38,755 bases of DNA. Origin: Morganella morganii H1r (GTDB lineage: Bacteria > Pseudomonadota > Gammaproteobacteria > Enterobacterales > Enterobacteriaceae). Below the pieces are notes generated by a model that did not search any database, was not told the DNA's origin, and saw only the letters and a list, made by a program, of their open reading frames with translations. Shown here piece after piece: positions 1 to 9,500 of the stretch (position 1 is the stretch's first letter; every line of letters begins with the position of its first letter). A program made the translations under genes and the position numbers. Location: contig NZ_AYMP01000030.1 in the NCBI RefSeq assembly GCF_000633515.1, forward strand, positions 1-38,755, in the 5' to 3' direction.

Positions 1-801
1 GAGACAATCTGCAACGTGGCGCGGGTGACGGCATTCTTTGATAACGGCGTGCTGACATTTTCCCGTGAGGAAGAGCGGAGATATCCGGCGGCGGTGTTTA
101 ACCGGTCAAACATCACCGGTAATAACTTCCGTATCTCATACGATATGTCATTGCCGGGCGGGAATGACGGCGTTGAGGTTGAATACGTTAACCCGCGTAC
201 CAACAAAAAAACCTATCTGAAGTACCGTATCGAAAACGGAGCAGTGGTGAAGGGGGCAGCAAAAAGCCCGAACAAAATCACCCTGCACGGATGCCGGAAC
301 GAGTATCAGGCCATTGACCGCGCACTGCTGGAAATGGATCGCCTGGTCAGCCAGCGGACAAGTATCAGTCTGCAAACACTGGCAGACGGTGACTATGTAT
401 ACCCAGGCGATATGGTACTGGTGGCAGACAGCTACGACAGTAATCAGCAGGGCGGACACATCACCGGCAGAAACGGCAATGTGTTCAGCACCAGTGAGCG
501 TATTGAATTTTCCGGTGACATGGTGGTGAGCATTACTGATCACCTCGGAAACTCATCCGGAGAGTATCTGGTACAGGCACGGACTGATACGGATAAAGGC
601 TTTATTGCTGATATCCCTGATATTCAGCTCAATATCTATGACGGCCATAATGTTCAGTCACCGTCCAGGTACATCATATCAACCGTCACTGAAATGGATG
701 CTATGCGCTGGGTAGTATCTGACAAGAAACCGGACGCAGACGGCACATTCTCTATCACCGCAAGCGAGTATTTCGCACCGAAAGCAGACTATAACGTCTG
801 A
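1..801 (+). CDS. Phage tail-tip / host-specificity protein, C-terminal part (5' end outside window)
   Basis: The reading frame is open from the first base, so the gene is cut by the window edge. A GTG at 16 is probably just an internal valine. The visible 266 residues are rich in beta-strand patterns (GDMVLVADSY, RIEFSGDMVV) and end with a segment reading DGTFSITASEY. That resembles the end of the conserved part of tail-tip proteins of the lambda gpJ kind, which contact the receptor and close the tail tube. It is followed by a terminator and then a tailspike gene, the usual late-gene order in siphovirus-like prophages. No signal peptide or membrane segment is visible. The family call rests on resemblance and position; a different baseplate or tail protein cannot be excluded. 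Confidence 0.6.
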   Translation, partial: ETICNVARVTAFFDNGVLTFSREEERRYPAAVFNRSNITGNNFRISYDMSLPGGNDGVEVEYVNPRTNKKTYLKYRIENGAVVKGAAKSPNKITLHGCRNEYQAIDRALLEMDRLVSQRTSISLQTLADGDYVYPGDMVLVADSYDSNQQGGHITGRNGNVFSTSERIEFSGDMVVSITDHLGNSSGEYLVQARTDTDKGFIADIPDIQLNIYDGHNVQSPSRYIISTVTEMDAMRWVVSDKKPDADGTFSITASEYFAPKADYNV

Positions 802-820
802 CATAGCACTCAAACCAACA

Positions 821-846
821 AGCCAGCCTCAGAGCTGGCTTTTTTA
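821..846 (+). terminator. Rho-independent terminator after tail-tip gene
   Basis: Seven-base arms AGCCAGC (821-827) and GCTGGCT (834-840) flank a six-base loop and are followed by a run of T. It lies between the tail-tip stop codon and the tailspike start, so it would separate or attenuate expression of the two tail genes. Confidence 0.8.
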
Positions 847-862
847 TTGGAAGAAAAGGCAC

Positions 863-2548
863 ATGGCTACTATCCCTACTCAAAATGCAGTACCGAGTGA
901 AGCACCGCGCGATCTGGAATTTAACTCAGGCAAAATTGACGAGTTCGTGACATCTCTGGAACACGAATACAAGGACCGGTTTGGTCGCTGTCATATGACT
1001 ATCGAAGGCATGCGCTGGATATTCGAGCAACTCATGGAGCGATTCAAGGTTGATATTGACCAGGCGATCATTGCTGCCGGTTATATCCCGATGGACAGCT
1101 TCCAGCAGGGTGCAGAGATAACAAAACGCAATGAAATTCTGCGTGATGAAACTACCGGTGAATATTACCGCTGGGATGGTGATTTGCCAAAGACGGTTCA
1201 GGCCGGGTCAACGCCTGAGTCTGCTGGCGGTGTTGGCATGGGGGCGTGGATTGGTGTTGGTGATGCGGCATTAAGGTCTGATTTGATAAGCGGTGACGGT
1301 AGTTTGGTTGGCGTTGGTGGTGATACCTTAAAGTCATTTTTTGATAGGGAAGATTGGCGGCGCTTTAACAGTGTTCGCGGGTATGGTGTATCAGGTGATG
1401 ATTTAATGCCAATCAACGACCATATATCAACGGCAGATAACCCTGTCCTGTTTACTGTTCCGGCTGGGGCATTTACGGGAAACTTCACATGGAAATCAGG
1501 GTTCGGACTAATCGGATCAGGTAGCCAATCAACTATAGTTAATGTCCCGTCTGGCGAATCAGGCATTGTGATGTCATCTCAGATCGTTCGTGGTGGCGAA
1601 ATATCAAAAATGACCATTGCCACAGAATCGCCAACAGCCGGACGTGGTATTGATGGTAATAGCAAATCAGGAATGATTAATTGTAGATTATCCGATTTAT
1701 ATATTAACAAATTTGATATTGGGTATAAGTCTGGAAGTAGTGATTTCTCATGTACATGGGATAACGTCAGGGTAAATGAGTGTAGAATTGGATTTGACCT
1801 CACAGGAGCGGGAGGGTTAATTCAGCATGTTTTTAATAATTGCTATTCTTCAGCTTCAAAAGAATTAGGGTTGAATATTGCTGGCGTTAAGGGAGTTGTT
1901 TTTAATAATTATAACTCAGGTTCAACTGGAGGGAGGCATGTGCTTATTGGTCTTGCATCCAAGGGAGTTATTTTCAATTGTCCTAATTTTGAACAAGATT
2001 CTGGGTATTTAGGCGTAAATCAATCTGCGATAACAATAGTTTCAAGTTCCGATGTCACTCTTAATTATCCAGTCTTTGCTTCCCCTGTCGGCGAAAGTGG
2101 GAGTTCTAATACTTATCTCATTAGAATTCAGGATACAGCAACTGTATATATTAATAACCCATCAATAATAGGGGAAGGGAGTAATATAAGGCATCTTTAT
2201 GTTGCTGGCGATGCAACAGTATATCTTAATGATCCACGCGGGGCGTTTACTAAAATAGATGTGTTTGGCAATGGAAGAGTCATTAGAACTGATAAAATCA
2301 AAAACACCCCTGACTATATTGACATCATAAATGTTAAAACAGGGGACCTGGTTCAAATAGGATTCTCTGCAAAATATATTATTGGCACTCCTGATTTTCA
2401 TCGATTCTCTGTACCAAATCCGTTTAAATATGCTGTGTATTTTGATACGTTCGGAAGCCAAACAGCCGCCGCCAGAGTAGTAGATGTTACAACTGGCAGT
2501 ATAGTGCAATCTATAACTGTTGATGTATTAATACAAGCATGGAGATAG
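863..2548 (+). CDS. Phage tailspike protein with virion-attachment head and beta-helix body
   Basis: The protein has 561 residues. Residues 1-140 match the virion-attachment module common to many enterobacterial tailspikes, starting MATIPTQNAVPSEAPRDLEF and including GKIDEFV, the YYRWDGDLPK segment and GVGAWIGVGD-like residues near 125. The rest is Gly/Asn/Ser/Val-rich with short repeated strands, typical of a right-handed parallel beta-helix that binds or cleaves surface polysaccharide. I see no assignable catalytic residues, so depolymerase activity is inference. Base composition becomes clearly more AT-rich after about 1680, suggesting a mosaic exchange of the receptor-binding half. A weak AAGG precedes the ATG. 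The gene ends in a bidirectional terminator shared with the acyltransferase on the other strand. Confidence 0.82.
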   Translation: MATIPTQNAVPSEAPRDLEFNSGKIDEFVTSLEHEYKDRFGRCHMTIEGMRWIFEQLMERFKVDIDQAIIAAGYIPMDSFQQGAEITKRNEILRDETTGEYYRWDGDLPKTVQAGSTPESAGGVGMGAWIGVGDAALRSDLISGDGSLVGVGGDTLKSFFDREDWRRFNSVRGYGVSGDDLMPINDHISTADNPVLFTVPAGAFTGNFTWKSGFGLIGSGSQSTIVNVPSGESGIVMSSQIVRGGEISKMTIATESPTAGRGIDGNSKSGMINCRLSDLYINKFDIGYKSGSSDFSCTWDNVRVNECRIGFDLTGAGGLIQHVFNNCYSSASKELGLNIAGVKGVVFNNYNSGSTGGRHVLIGLASKGVIFNCPNFEQDSGYLGVNQSAITIVSSSDVTLNYPVFASPVGESGSSNTYLIRIQDTATVYINNPSIIGEGSNIRHLYVAGDATVYLNDPRGAFTKIDVFGNGRVIRTDKIKNTPDYIDIINVKTGDLVQIGFSAKYIIGTPDFHRFSVPNPFKYAVYFDTFGSQTAAARVVDVTTGSIVQSITVDVLIQAWR

Positions 2549-2561
2549 ATATAAAATGAAA

Positions 2562-2592
2562 GTGGCCGATAATTAGCATCGGCCACTTTTTT
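2562..2592. terminator. Bidirectional terminator between tailspike and acyltransferase
   Basis: Nine-base perfect arms GTGGCCGAT (2562-2570) and ATCGGCCAC (2578-2586) with a seven-base loop, followed by six T on the plus strand. It sits between the convergent tailspike and acyltransferase genes. The acyltransferase stop codon (2591-2593) touches the tail. Confidence 0.85.
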
Positions 2593-3679
2593 ATCTCACC
2601 ATTCTATTTTGCCTGTATCTATCAATAGGCTTTATAACGATATGGACAATTGCAATTGCTGCTAAGATACTTACAAAGGTTATTATTTCAGCTTTGTACG
2701 CAGATAGGTTGTAACTATCTATGTACTCTGAAAGTGTTGCTCTTACCAAAAAATGAATAAGGTATATTGGATAAGATAGCTCTCCGATATATCTGTCAAT
2801 CGATGATTTTTTTGTTAAATTAAATATAAATGGAATGGATATAAATGAAGCTATCATTAGATATATGTAACTATAATCTGACACATACATTCTGTACTCA
2901 ATTATCATGCCGATTATTGTTACAAATAGCATTAAAGATATTAACTTTACTAAAGGTGTGTAATTTTTCTTAATGGCGCAGTTGATTTTGTATGATAGTG
3001 ACCCTATCAAAAAATAGGCAATTTCAGACGGGAAAAATCTATATGTCCACGGGTCCCATGATAACCCCATTTCATTAATAATAAAAAAATACTTAAATAA
3101 CAAACCACCTATAATCATTGATGTAATAAAAATAGCACTACGCCTAACTAGCATCGGAGCTATAACATAAAACATTAGCTCAATTGATATACTCCAAGCC
3201 TGCGGGATTAGTAAAAATGTAAATAATGGCGGATTAGTATTCCTAAAGTTACTAACAAACTCAATTGTTCCTGATGGAATGTTAACACCAAGGAACATAA
3301 CAATATCTTGACCAAAAATAATGATGTTAGAGAGGAACAGTATTATCGTTGCCGGTATTGGCATCGATTGTATATTTGAGATATATGGCTGCAAATACAA
3401 AGCATGGCTAGTGTATTTAAAATAAACTAATGATATGACTATTGTTAGCAATAGTACAAAAAAGTATGATGGGTATATTTTTAAAAATCTATTTGTAATG
3501 AAAAGTTTGTACGAACCGCTGCCAGTATATTTTTCATTCAAAATTAGAGACATGTAAAATCCCGATATTATGAAAAAAATTTCAACAGCTATCGGCCCTC
3601 CAATAAAACCATTTCCCATAAAAAACTGAGTGTGTCCGACCACTACACAAACAGCCAGCAAAAACCTCAAGACACCCAT
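2591..3679 (-). CDS. Membrane acyltransferase, acyltransferase-3 (OafA/WecH/NodX-like) family
   Basis: The protein has about 362 residues and around ten hydrophobic helices. It opens with RFLLAVCVVVGHTQFF, where the RF and H are the conserved start of the acyltransferase-3 fold, and continues with VEIFFIISGFYMSLIL, the second family signature. Members use an acyl-CoA donor, usually acetyl-CoA, to O-acylate cell-surface sugars. The substrate cannot be read from sequence. ATG at 3677-3679 is preferred over an upstream TTG because AAGGGTGG stands just before it. The gene is strongly AT-rich compared with the chromosome and lies inside the prophage, opposed to the tailspike and near a second acyltransferase. 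O-antigen or capsule acetylation as lysogenic conversion is a reasonable inference. Confidence 0.85.
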   Translation of the reverse strand: MGVLRFLLAVCVVVGHTQFFMGNGFIGGPIAVEIFFIISGFYMSLILNEKYTGSGSYKLFITNRFLKIYPSYFFVLLLTIVISLVYFKYTSHALYLQPYISNIQSMPIPATIILFLSNIIIFGQDIVMFLGVNIPSGTIEFVSNFRNTNPPLFTFLLIPQAWSISIELMFYVIAPMLVRRSAIFITSMIIGGLLFKYFFIINEMGLSWDPWTYRFFPSEIAYFLIGSLSYKINCAIKKNYTPLVKLISLMLFVTIIGMIIEYRMYVSDYSYIYLMIASFISIPFIFNLTKKSSIDRYIGELSYPIYLIHFLVRATLSEYIDSYNLSAYKAEIITFVSILAAIAIVHIVIKPIDRYRQNRMVR

Positions 3680-3776
3680 CAAGCCACCCTTAAAAAATAT
3701 CTATAATTATCCGTAGATAAAAAACCGGCTGAGTTTACCATTCCTGTAAAGATAGATCAGCATGAACATGACGTGA

Positions 3777-3992
3777 TTACTCCTTCTCATACTCAAACCC
3801 GCGCGGAAACCTTTTCCCGCTCTCCCTGTAGTGCTCCAGTCTCTCTCTGAAGTACGGGCGCAAGTGCTCGGGCTGCTGGTTTTCTGTTTCGTACAGATCA
3901 TACGGCAGTCCGAGTCTTTCTTTGTACGCGATACCGGATGCGGCTAAATCTTTTTGAGATGGTTGACGATTATTGTTTGATGGAGATAATAA
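3777..3992 (-). pseudogene. 5'-truncated DNA polymerase III theta-subunit homologue (HolE/Hot-like) of the prophage
   Basis: Read on the minus strand from a TAG at 3993-3995 to the stop at 3777-3779, this frame gives 71 codons without any usable start codon. It contains KDLAASGIAYKERLGLP and QQPEHLRPYFRERLEHYRES, which align well with E. coli HolE (DLAAAGVAFKERYNMP and EQPEHLRSWFRERLIAHR) and hence with phage P1 Hot. HolE binds the proofreading subunit epsilon of the replicase. The upstream end abuts the AT-rich acyltransferase at 4005, as if insertion of that gene removed the original start. The homology is clear by eye. Whether any protein is made is doubtful. Confidence 0.7.
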
Positions 3993-4004
3993 CTACTTTA
4001 GCTC

Positions 4005-5981
4005 ATGATGCAGACAGTGATGAATCAAAATATAAATTACAGGCCAGAACTCGACGGGCTAAGAGCCATAGCTGTATTGGCTGTTTTATCCTACCACGCA
4101 AAAATTTCAATCTTAGGAAATGCCTTGACTCCAGGTGGGTTTCTTGGTGTCGATATTTTCTTCGTTTTATCTGGATATTTAATTTCATCAATTATCGTTA
4201 AATCTACAAATTCTGGTGATTTTTCATTTTTCGATTTTTATATTAAACGAATAAAAAGAATAATTCCTGCATTATCACTTGTATTGCTTGTGTCTTCATT
4301 TGTTGCATACAAAATACTTCTCCCTGATAGTTTTTTATCTTTTGGTAAATCAATGTTTGCAACATTGTTTTTTATATCAAATGTATTTTTTTATCATGAA
4401 GACTCATATGTTTCTGAAGCAAGTGATATGAAACCATTGTTACACACATGGAGTCTTTCGGTAGAGTGGCAGTTTTACTTACTATTTCCGGTTGTATTGC
4501 TTTTTATTATACGTATTTTAAAGAGCAAAAGCTTATACATTATTATTGCTTTGTGGCTTATTTCATTTGCAATATCAGTTTTTCAGGCTAAGCATGATGC
4601 TGATGCTGCATTTTTTTTATTACCATCTAGGTCATGGGAGTTACTTTCTGGAACAGTTGTAGCATTAATTAATAGACGTGAGAATAATTCCATAGCTATG
4701 GTTGGTCTGGTGCTGATTATATTATCGATTTTTCTGATGAACGATAATATGGAACATCCATCATGGCTAACGTTGTTCCCAGTCATCGGTACCTGTGCAA
4801 TTATACTTTGCTCTGGCGAGAAAAGTATAATTAGAAAGATACTGTCAATGAAATCAATTGTTTTTATTGGAATGGTTTCATATTCTTTATATTTATGGCA
4901 TCAACCTATATTTGTTTTTTTCAGGATAGTATATGGAGAAGTTACAAATGTAATCGGATTGTTTTTGATAATCTTGGCATTTATTATCGCGACAGCATCA
5001 TATTATTTACTAGAAAAACCTCTTAGAGTTAGTAAATATAATTGGGTAAAAAAAAGCTATATTGTTTTTTCATTATTATCTATCCTTTTGTTTTGTTTAT
5101 ATATAAATAAGAAGAATGGTGATTTATCCAGATTGCCATTGAAAGTTCAGGATATTTATTACAATTACGATGAACTTGAATTTAGGCGCCTGAAAGGTAA
5201 CCTGGGTGCTAATTTAAGAAGTGGTGTGGTTAGTGACTCCTGTTATCTGCGTGACCCATATCAAGCATGTACTTCGGGAGACGCTTCGTGGGTAACAATA
5301 GGCGATAGTTACGCTGGGACATTAGACTATTATCTTAATAATAAATTAAATAGCCAGGGACGTGGATTATTATCTCTCACTTATGAACAATGTCCGTTCG
5401 TTAATGATATTTGGTTTGGAAATGTCCCTGAATGTACTGAAGTCAATAAAAGACGGTGGGATATAATAAATGGGTTCAAGGATAAGAAAACTATTGTTTT
5501 AGCTGCAAATTATTCAGCTTTCATTAATGGAAAGAAAAAGACAATAAATCCAATTGAAGATGGTAAAAATAATATAAATTATGGTGATAAAGTTAACGCT
5601 GATTTAGTATGGAAATCATTTTCTGATAATGTGAATAAATTATCTGATATGGGGCATGATGTTATTATTATTTATCCTATTCCATCAGTTAGTGGTGATG
5701 TTAAAAAAATATATTTTTCAATGTTAAATGGCTCTAAGATAAACGCGGATAGTACAATTTATGATAAAAGTAGAGAAGGATGGTTAATTGCTAATGAGTT
5801 GAGTGATACTTTAGATAGATTAATTAAAAAAAATAATAATATAAAAATAATAAGACCTGTAGATGCATTTTGTGATGAAAAAGGATGTTTGATAATTAAT
5901 AGTGATGGTGGATTATATAATGGTGGTAGTCACCTTTCACATTATGGGGTCAAATTTTTGTTCAGCAAATATAATATGTAA
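4005..5981 (+). CDS. O-acyltransferase with acyltransferase-3 membrane domain and C-terminal SGNH domain (OafA-like)
   Basis: This is a two-domain protein of up to 658 residues. About residues 10-365 are the acyltransferase-3 membrane part, with YRPELDGLRAIAVLAVLSYH, FFVLSGYLISSIIV and many transmembrane helices. From about residue 400 follows a soluble SGNH domain with the GDSYAG nucleophile block. Such proteins O-acetylate O-antigen or other surface glycans, for example Salmonella OafA. The usual DxxH block near the end reads GGSH here, so the Asp may be missing. Codon 6 (ATG at 4020) fits the family N-terminus at least as well as 4005; neither has a strong ribosome site. The very AT-rich composition and the position between the tail genes and the attachment site point to a phage-borne seroconversion gene. 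Confidence 0.87.
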   Translation: MMQTVMNQNINYRPELDGLRAIAVLAVLSYHAKISILGNALTPGGFLGVDIFFVLSGYLISSIIVKSTNSGDFSFFDFYIKRIKRIIPALSLVLLVSSFVAYKILLPDSFLSFGKSMFATLFFISNVFFYHEDSYVSEASDMKPLLHTWSLSVEWQFYLLFPVVLLFIIRILKSKSLYIIIALWLISFAISVFQAKHDADAAFFLLPSRSWELLSGTVVALINRRENNSIAMVGLVLIILSIFLMNDNMEHPSWLTLFPVIGTCAIILCSGEKSIIRKILSMKSIVFIGMVSYSLYLWHQPIFVFFRIVYGEVTNVIGLFLIILAFIIATASYYLLEKPLRVSKYNWVKKSYIVFSLLSILLFCLYINKKNGDLSRLPLKVQDIYYNYDELEFRRLKGNLGANLRSGVVSDSCYLRDPYQACTSGDASWVTIGDSYAGTLDYYLNNKLNSQGRGLLSLTYEQCPFVNDIWFGNVPECTEVNKRRWDIINGFKDKKTIVLAANYSAFINGKKKTINPIEDGKNNINYGDKVNADLVWKSFSDNVNKLSDMGHDVIIIYPIPSVSGDVKKIYFSMLNGSKINADSTIYDKSREGWLIANELSDTLDRLIKKNNNIKIIRPVDAFCDEKGCLIINSDGGLYNGGSHLSHYGVKFLFSKYNM

Positions 5982-6195
5982 GTTTAATTTTATATATCAT
6001 AGAGAATAAAAAAACAGTTATGCATGTTGGTTTCGGAGTGGTGGGTGATGATGGGAGTATAGCAGGGGGATTGTGGTGGGACGAATTTGGGACACAAATG
6101 GTTTTCTATGTGTTTTATACCTTTTCAATCTTTTTAATTGTTGGGACGTGAAAGCGTAATTTAATGCGGTATCTAATTGATTAAACAACAAAACT
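5982..6195. other. Non-coding end of the prophage
   Basis: No convincing gene is visible here. The stretch joins the acyltransferase stop codon to the tRNA-derived attachment core. It contains none of the 5' tRNA half (no acceptor or D-arm sequence) before 6196, which supports calling the next feature a partial tRNA. Confidence 0.5.
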
Positions 6196-6245
<50 letters not shown>

Positions 6246-6253
6246 TATAAAGA

Positions 6254-6286
6254 CCCGTTAACTCTCAACCAGTTAGCGGGTTTTTT
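6254..6286 (+). terminator. Terminator of the original tRNA-Thr transcript
   Basis: Arms CCCGTTAACT (6254-6263) and AGTTAGCGGG (6271-6280), with one G-T pair, are followed by TTTTTTCTTTT. It lies directly downstream of the tRNA 3' half and is probably its native terminator, left on the chromosomal side after integration. Confidence 0.82.
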
Positions 6287-6455
6287 CTTTTGTATATGAT
6301 GCATAACCAGACGGCTTTTATTAGTGCACATGCCCTATTAGTGCCATGAATCCCCATGGCATCACGATTAATCTCAGCGTTACCCTTGTCCATTTCTTCT
6401 TTTGCCTGATTATCACAGGCAACATGTACTTTCAGCACGATATTTTTTATAAAAA

Positions 6456-6472
6456 TGCCCCGTAATGGGGCA
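6456..6472 (-). terminator. Possible minus-strand terminator upstream of the large secreted-type gene
   Basis: Six-base arms TGCCCC and GGGGCA enclose a five-base loop. On the minus strand the hairpin is followed by ATTTTTATAAAAAATA, a plausible termination tail. It could stop readthrough coming from the right, or form part of the leader of the gene starting at 6537. Confidence 0.4.
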
Positions 6473-6536
6473 ATTCATTGATAGCAATACCGCCGGGATA
6501 TGCGAGTGTATCATTTTCACATGCAGGAGCGTTTAT

Positions 6537-9500
6537 ATGCCGGTATCAGCGTCGCAGCACAGAGTGTCAACCGGAACTTATCAGAATAAACTTCACAATA
6601 ATTTCAGGCTAAACTCCGCAACAAAAACTCAGGGCATAAACCCGGACTGCCCCGGTATCCCGGATGAAATACACCACTTAGGACACCGCATTGACAGAGT
6701 CGTCAATTTTCACGGAGAACTGAGCGGACCATCGGACCAGACCACATCTGCGCGACAAGGCGCAATTGCACCGCTGTTAATGCTGTTAAGCCAGGTAAGA
6801 TTTGATGATATTTTGCCCGCAGCAACCACTAATATGTCTGTATTTACCTCAGAGAGAAGTGTGTTCCCTTCAGTTTCCCGGGATACCGGATTCACTGCTA
6901 TGCTAAATCCGGTTATGAATGCACTGCATGAAACCGGTCATTTTATCGCCCGGTATGATCCATTGCGATTTCCGCCGGCGGATGCATCACCCGTGCCACA
7001 GGCCGGTACAGAACCGGCAGTAACGCCGGCTATCACACGGGATTTGAAAAGCGACAGTTATATTATTACAGGTGAGCAGAAGAAGAATGAACTGATTTCC
7101 GGCGTGGTGCAGTATCTGGTATCTGACGGGCAGCTGACTGCTGATGAAGGTAATAACGCTGAACTGTGGCTGCGGGCGGAAGCTGCCGGTATGCCAATGG
7201 TTGCCGCCCGTCTGGATAATGACGGTCCGGGTGCAAACCGAACGAAGCGGGCACTGATGCCGGAGCTGGATCCCCGAACCGGAGAACATATAAAAGAACA
7301 CTGCGCTTTTGAAGAAGAATTGCTGGATGCACAGGGTGAAAACCAGGGGAAATTGCTTTTATTCGAGGCCCAGAGAGCCGAAAACCCATTCCGTATGATT
7401 TATGATAATAATCCGGATGGCCGGCCTTCTCCGGAGGAACGGGGAGCCGCGGATGGCCTTAACATAGCGGCTGACATTCTTACACTGGGGATTAAGCCTT
7501 TAATCGGGAAAATTATCGCGCATGCCAAGCGACGAAAATACTATCAAAATCAGGGGGATAATATATGTGCTGAACGATTCAGAAGGTTGATTAAAGCGGA
7601 AGTGTTAACCTCACTTGATGATGGTGGTTTGTCGTATCAAACTGCATCACGTACAGCCTCCCGGCGTATAAAGCCCATGGAACTCCTTCATATTTCACCG
7701 GCACAGGACAGAGCCGCGTTTTACACCAGAAATCCGCATACCGGCATCAAAAATGAAATTCTGCTGAAGCTGAAAGGCGCGGTAAATGATAATGGACGGG
7801 AGGTTTATCTCAAACCGACTGAAAAACCGAATGAATTTTTTACGTATCACCCTGATGCGGTAAAACCGGAACGGCTGGAAAGAAGAGTTATTGTTGATGA
7901 AAGTAACCTTTCATGGCGTTATGCCGATAGTTTTGATTCATCAAAACTCAATGTTGAAATCAGTGAGGGAAAACGGCAAATAAGGCTGCATGGTGCTAAT
8001 TTTGATCTTCATCAGAATGGTGCCGGTAAATATGAAATTGTTGTGAATAAAGTCTCAGGGATAAAAGAATTTATCCCGGTTTATATGGAGCCCTTATCAC
8101 GAACATGGCATCTCAGTACGCATAATGAACACGCTGTCTTCAGTAATCAGCAGATTGATATTATAAAGGAAATAAAAGTAAGTAAAAAAGATGGATTCTA
8201 TTATACACCAATGGGAAATAATAATCCGGACTACTATGGAAGTGGTAATATATATTCACAGGAAAAGATAGGTGAATCAGGTCATTATTCCTGGGGACAA
8301 TATGTTGAAATGAACGGTGAACTGGTTCCGGTTAAAACAGTCGTAACACCAAAACATGGCATCCATTATGAAGTTTATGACCTGAAGTTTCCTGAAAAAA
8401 ATGGCTATCTGATTGAATGGGATGGTAATCGCTGGTTATTTGAGCGAAAAACCTCTGTTCATGTATCTAAAGAGTTAGAAGATCTCATCTTACCAGAAAT
8501 GATTTCTGACAACGTGAATGCAGGCAAGCTTTCTGCGCCTGACCATCAGGGATTAAGATATGATACTGATGGAAATAGATTTATTAAAGTCGATGATCAC
8601 TTTGTGAATATTCATAAATGTGAACATCGTTACTGCATTAAAGATAGAAATAATGATAATATATTTGTTGATTTTAAAAAAAATGAATTTATTTTACATA
8701 AAAATAAAGTTACAGATAGATTCGATGCTACAAAAGTAGCGAGCATAGATATATCCGGGCTGGGTGTTCACGCTATTCCTGAATATAAAAATATTTACGT
8801 TACAGATAATGGCAGTTTTTATATAAAGTTAAATAATGAATACTATCCGATTGAATTTGCGGGTAAGGATAGAAGGGTGGTTCTTATTGGCTCACCAAAT
8901 GAAATCCGTTTCGCTTGTATATACAAACCAGAAGACGGCAGCTTAAAAAATATCGGTGAAAGCCTTAATCAGTCCATATTAATGTATAATAAAGATATTG
9001 ACGTATATATCAGTTCAGATATGTCATCAGAAAAAACATACGTTATGAAATTTGATAAAATAAAAAATGATCTGGTTAATATCCCTGTTCATTCAGTAAA
9101 TAAACTAAATAAACAATTATATAAAGTAGAGTTTAAAAACTTTAGTCTGTATATTCCTCAAAAGACGTCACATGATGTATACCTTGCAGCACACGCCGGG
9201 AGAAATATTAATTTTTCCGGCAGAATACCTGATAACCTGAAATTGAAATTTTATACCGAAAAAGGAAAGGTTCTTCATGGTCATGTTGATGATTTACAAG
9301 ATTTAGTGAATGGAAAGTTTAATGAGGTGGAAATTAAAAAAGGCGGTGAGAGCATTGAGTCTTATGCTATAAGTTTTGATCATGAATCGCAAATTAATTA
9401 CGCTAACTTAGCAATGGAATCAAAAAAAAGTATCATAAAAGTTAAAGAGAACGGGGAGGTAATGTTGGAACAATTACTCCGTGATATATCTGCAGTGTTT

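Noticed and set aside
2162..2509. Long antisense frames within the tailspike gene
   Set aside because: They are shadows of the real frame, without ribosome sites. Similar long antisense frames inside xseA, guaA, ptrB and the kinase gene were dismissed for the same reason.
6265..6438. Minus-strand 57-codon frame starting GTG, with some protein-like composition
   Set aside because: It overlaps the tRNA terminator, has no ribosome site and matches no family I know. At most it is a gene relic.
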